54,470 nucleotides of DNA from assembly GCA_904502025.1 (NCBI GenBank), contig CAJGDJ010000014.1:1-54470 (forward strand), read 5' to 3'. The notes under the pieces are model-generated. The model had not been told where the DNA came from and did not search any database. It worked only from the letters and a program-made list of their open reading frames with translations. The translations under genes and the position numbers were made by a program. Origin of the DNA: an uncultured Muribaculaceae bacterium. Lineage in GTDB: Bacteria; Bacteroidota; Bacteroidia; Bacteroidales; Muribaculaceae. Shown here one piece after another: positions 52,901-54,470 of this stretch. The number at the start of each line of letters is the position of its first letter. Within the stretch, counting starts at the first letter, position 1.

Positions 52901-54470
52901 CGGAATATTTTTTACGTTTTTCCCAATATTTAAAGTCTGGATGTTACACCAATAAAATGAGTATTCCATTGTGGTACAATTTTCAGCATTGTAATTTACT
53001 TCTTCAAATGATCCACATTCCTCAAACGCATATTTACCAATCTCGGTTACTGAATTTGGGATAGTTACCTTGTTCAAGCCGGTGCAATTTTGGAAGGCAT
53101 GGTCGCCAATTGCTGTTACTGAATTTGGGATAGTTACTGATGTCATTCCTATACAGCCTGCAAATGCAGATGGAGAAATTGAAACCGTACCAACTTTAAT
53201 ATCCATCGATGTTCCCTCCGGCATAGTTCCTTTATAATTATATAATACATTATTAATGTATATAACCCCATCAGCTTGATTATCATACCACTTTGTGTTG
53301 TGAAACGCATAGTACCCAATCTTGGTTACTGAATTGGGAATAGTTACCGATGTCAAGCCTGAACAATTATAAAACGCATAGTTATTAATTTTAGTAACAT
53401 TGTCAGGAATAACTAAATCTGTTATATCCGAGCCATTCAGTTTGAGTTTCTTTGCATAATATAATGGATTTGCAGTTAAATCACCAAACTCAATTTTACA
53501 CCATGCCGATAAATCTAAAATATTAACTTCGGTCAAACTTGAGCAACCATCGAACGCAGAGCGAATAATCTTTGATACAGAATTACCAATAGTTACTGTT
53601 TTTAGAGTTGATTTATTGTAAAAGGGGGAATAACCATATTGCTGATTAGTCTCATAACTTAGATTTCGACCAAGATATAGCTTTTCAAGAGGACAATCAT
53701 AGAATTGAGCTTCTCCAATTGAAAAGCTATTAGAGCTATTATATTTATCATATCCTAAAGACAAGATTCCGGGACCATCTTCGATTATTAGTTCGGTCAA
53801 GCCGGTGCAATTTTGGAACACACTATTACCAATCTTGGTTACAGAATTAGGAATAGTTACCGATGTTAAACTATTGCAACCACTGAATGTATTGTCACCA
53901 ATCTCGGTTACCGAGTTGCCAATTGTCACCTCTGTCAAGCCGGTGCAACCATAGAACGCATAATCTTTTATTTGAGAAATATTATTAGGAATAACCAAAT
54001 TTGTAATTTCTTCTCCATTTAATTTTAATATGCCAGCATAATATAGTGGATTTGAAGAGGACCCATTAAAATTAATCTTACACCAAGCAGATAAATCTGC
54101 AATATTTACTTCTTTCAAGCCGGTGCAACCAGAGAACGCAAACGAGCCAATCGATGTTACTGAATTGGGGATCGTTACCGAAGTCAAGCCGGCGCAATAA
54201 TAGAACGCAGAGTTGCCAATCGAGGTCACGGAATTAGGGATAGTTACCGAAGTCAAGCCGGTGCAACAAGAGAACGCAGAGGAGCCAATCTCGGTGACGG
54301 AATTGGGGATTGTAATTGAGGTCAACCCTGTGCAACCAGAGAACGCAGAACTTGGTATGTTTTTTACTTCATTTCCAATATTGAGCGTTTTAAGATTTGA
54401 GCAACCACTAAAAACTTGATACCCCATTGAAGTACAATTTTCGGCATTATAATTAACTTCGGTCAAGCCG
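49922..54470 (-). CDS. Giant BspA-like leucine-rich-repeat surface protein (N-terminus outside window)
   Basis: More than 1510 codons are present and the frame is open to the right edge, so the signal peptide and start are not visible. About the first 1115 residues are LRR_5 (BspA-type) repeats of 23 residues, consensus near SVTxIGxxAFxGCTGLTSVT IPN split over the unit, grouped in larger duplicated blocks. About residues 1115-1465 carry no LRR and read like a propeller or PD40-type domain (DGLYFAEKGGNICYFDGE, NDFIYVFSVNASDHGVYRMP). The last 50 residues (EIARYDIHGRLL, GINIIKMSNGTTRKEFVK) resemble a type IX secretion sorting tail. Such proteins mediate adhesion to host proteins or other bacteria. 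It is closed by the terminator at 49853-49881. Confidence 0.88.
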   Translation of the reverse strand, partial: GLTEVNYNAENCTSMGYQVFSGCSNLKTLNIGNEVKNIPSSAFSGCTGLTSITIPNSVTEIGSSAFSCCTGLTSVTIPNSVTSIGNSAFYYCAGLTSVTIPNSVTSIGSFAFSGCTGLKEVNIADLSAWCKINFNGSSSNPLYYAGILKLNGEEITNLVIPNNISQIKDYAFYGCTGLTEVTIGNSVTEIGDNTFSGCNSLTSVTIPNSVTKIGNSVFQNCTGLTELIIEDGPGILSLGYDKYNSSNSFSIGEAQFYDCPLEKLYLGRNLSYETNQQYGYSPFYNKSTLKTVTIGNSVSKIIRSAFDGCSSLTEVNILDLSAWCKIEFGDLTANPLYYAKKLKLNGSDITDLVIPDNVTKINNYAFYNCSGLTSVTIPNSVTKIGYYAFHNTKWYDNQADGVIYINNVLYNYKGTMPEGTSMDIKVGTVSISPSAFAGCIGMTSVTIPNSVTAIGDHAFQNCTGLNKVTIPNSVTEIGKYAFEECGSFEEVNYNAENCTTMEYSFYWCNIQTLNIGKNVKNIPEYAFDNYYGNIEQINIFATTPPTIAVNSFYYYTYLQVPAVSIYLYKNHPIWSKFRVYAQSINVDGISYEITSESDVQVVGFSRELHPKTLNIPPSIVVNDKNYNVTSICEMFSIGDTLTSVTIPNSITSIGKEVFKDCSRLTSITIGNSVTSIGERAFYNTGWYNNQADGILYLDNYCLGYKGTKPTGSLSINANTRVIADNAFNRCPGITNVNLPNSITNIGNYAFNACKGITTATIGNSLTKIGEYAFNGCSGLTSISIPQSVTSIGKDAFKSTNWYNNQGDGILYLNNCCLGYKGDSPTSALYIANGTRVIADYAFNNCADLTSVNFPNSITNIGKYAFDGCTGLSYTTIPNSVTEIGEYGFSSCNNIMLLATIPPTIGMNSFNYKATINVLPGAIFAYNKNISWNNYNIRELSNIDGVIYGNISETEALVVSCNKNELSPALVIPSNVVLYDSNFNVTSIGNSAFMGCTQLTSATIPNSVTRIGLSAFSGCSQLSYISIPNSVAEIGDYAFSGTKITDILLGEKIESLSETVLPNGTTYIILYTSVPPKVIEDNSVEYISKTTLVVPSLSVDAYASHSFWGRAKKIIANSEYEGYYISPVPDGLYFAEKGGNICYFDGECIVDTEIPAGANAFQMASCKGALYVANAGEQYYYINDEYNTLGDGELYVVGWSNKGFRKMTIVNNKNLGDEKNYQAFLDPFHVMIDEDKLYYTCRSFSMGGVKVLPLQEIYYDTPYMTSDEVPVFATADKLPYYNRQLSYGAIHAGLQRDSEGVYWHALNYNGNCIIRYKQSDIYATSQQAQSTSIPYPVIATGIKPSAMFLDEKNDFIYVFSVNASDHGVYRMPISTIRNGGSTSFPSTWELIDDSPASPENTTSDEGIYVRQFTSDGNYVYWAYIAEEGSGNKSGIKRVNATGTPIVEYVVEDVEAYGICSHKYDASNGIETIEVEDSIDVVEIARYDIHGRLLTEPTKGINIIKMSNGTTRKEFVK
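51400..54470 (-). repeat. Tandem 69-bp LRR-coding repeats
   Basis: The DNA repeats with a 69-bp period (23 codons), clearest at 54100-54360, where successive units share long stretches such as GAATTGGGGAT-GTTACC and AAGCCGGTGCAAC. Larger blocks are also duplicated: about 53960-54100 with 53370-53520, 52900-53000 with 54350-54450, and 51950-52075 with 52290-52425. Confidence 0.8.

Noticed and set aside
51400..54470. CRISPR-like array in the repeat-rich right end
   Set aside because: The 69-bp periodicity is protein-coding (23-residue LRR_5 units) without unique spacers separated by constant repeats.

Overview
The window is a 54.5 kb piece of an AT-rich Bacteroidota chromosome, most probably of the order Bacteroidales. 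Evidence for this is the promoter type in front of many genes (TTTG, about 19-20 bp, TANNTTTG, in place of sigma-70 boxes), a surface lipoprotein signal of the C-K-D-D-D type, C-terminal tails like type IX secretion sorting domains, BspA-like leucine-rich repeats, and Bacteroidota-style families (DUF5106, GHL10 lipoprotein-like hydrolases, K+-dependent membrane pyrophosphatase). I cannot name a genus from sequence alone. No rRNA, tRNA or CRISPR array was seen, and no gene-free stretch exceeds 300 bp.

Layout. 1-2000: the start of a secreted GHL10-type hydrolase (partial), fabI, and a small surface lipoprotein. 2080-4668: clpB. 4842-9717: a forward five-gene run (DUF5106/thioredoxin-like protein, mnmA, DUF151 nuclease-like protein, rsmE, TPR protein) centred on tRNA/rRNA modification. 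9872-13350: a beta-propeller protein followed by a secreted N-acetylmuramoyl-L-alanine amidase whose catalytic domain is split by one in-frame TAG. 23285-13407 (reverse): a tightly packed six-gene operon: a receiver/PEP-binding ATP-grasp protein, a coiled-coil protein, a DPP4-like peptidase, an unknown six-helix membrane protein, miaA and an unknown secreted protein. 25657-23456: hppA, divergent from efp. 30555-26520 (reverse): a Wza/Wzc capsule export pair and an aquaporin. 30715-36826 (forward): a uracil-DNA-glycosylase-like gene, then dedA, rpe, ftsK, lolA and trxB. 40210-36877 (reverse): a membrane polyferredoxin and a Tat-exported aldo/keto reductase fused to ferredoxin and TM1506-like (DUF1893) domains. 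40329-48564: algH, a recR/GNAT/phosphoethanolamine-transferase operon, then panC, panD, ffh, folD and a CapA-family gene. 48600-54470: accessory DNA, with a 3'-truncated tyrosine recombinase abutting the capA-family terminator and a giant BspA-like LRR surface protein that runs off the end.

Most of the window is ordinary core genome. The best candidates for something undescribed are: (a) the two-gene periplasmic redox module at 36877-40210; (b) the receiver plus PEP/pyruvate-binding fusion with its coiled-coil partner at 18873-23285; (c) the nonsense-split amidase at 10753-13350, where the frame after the stop is completely intact; and (d) the broken integrase next to a modular repeat adhesin at the right end. 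No defence system, toxin-antitoxin pair or complete mobile element is visible.
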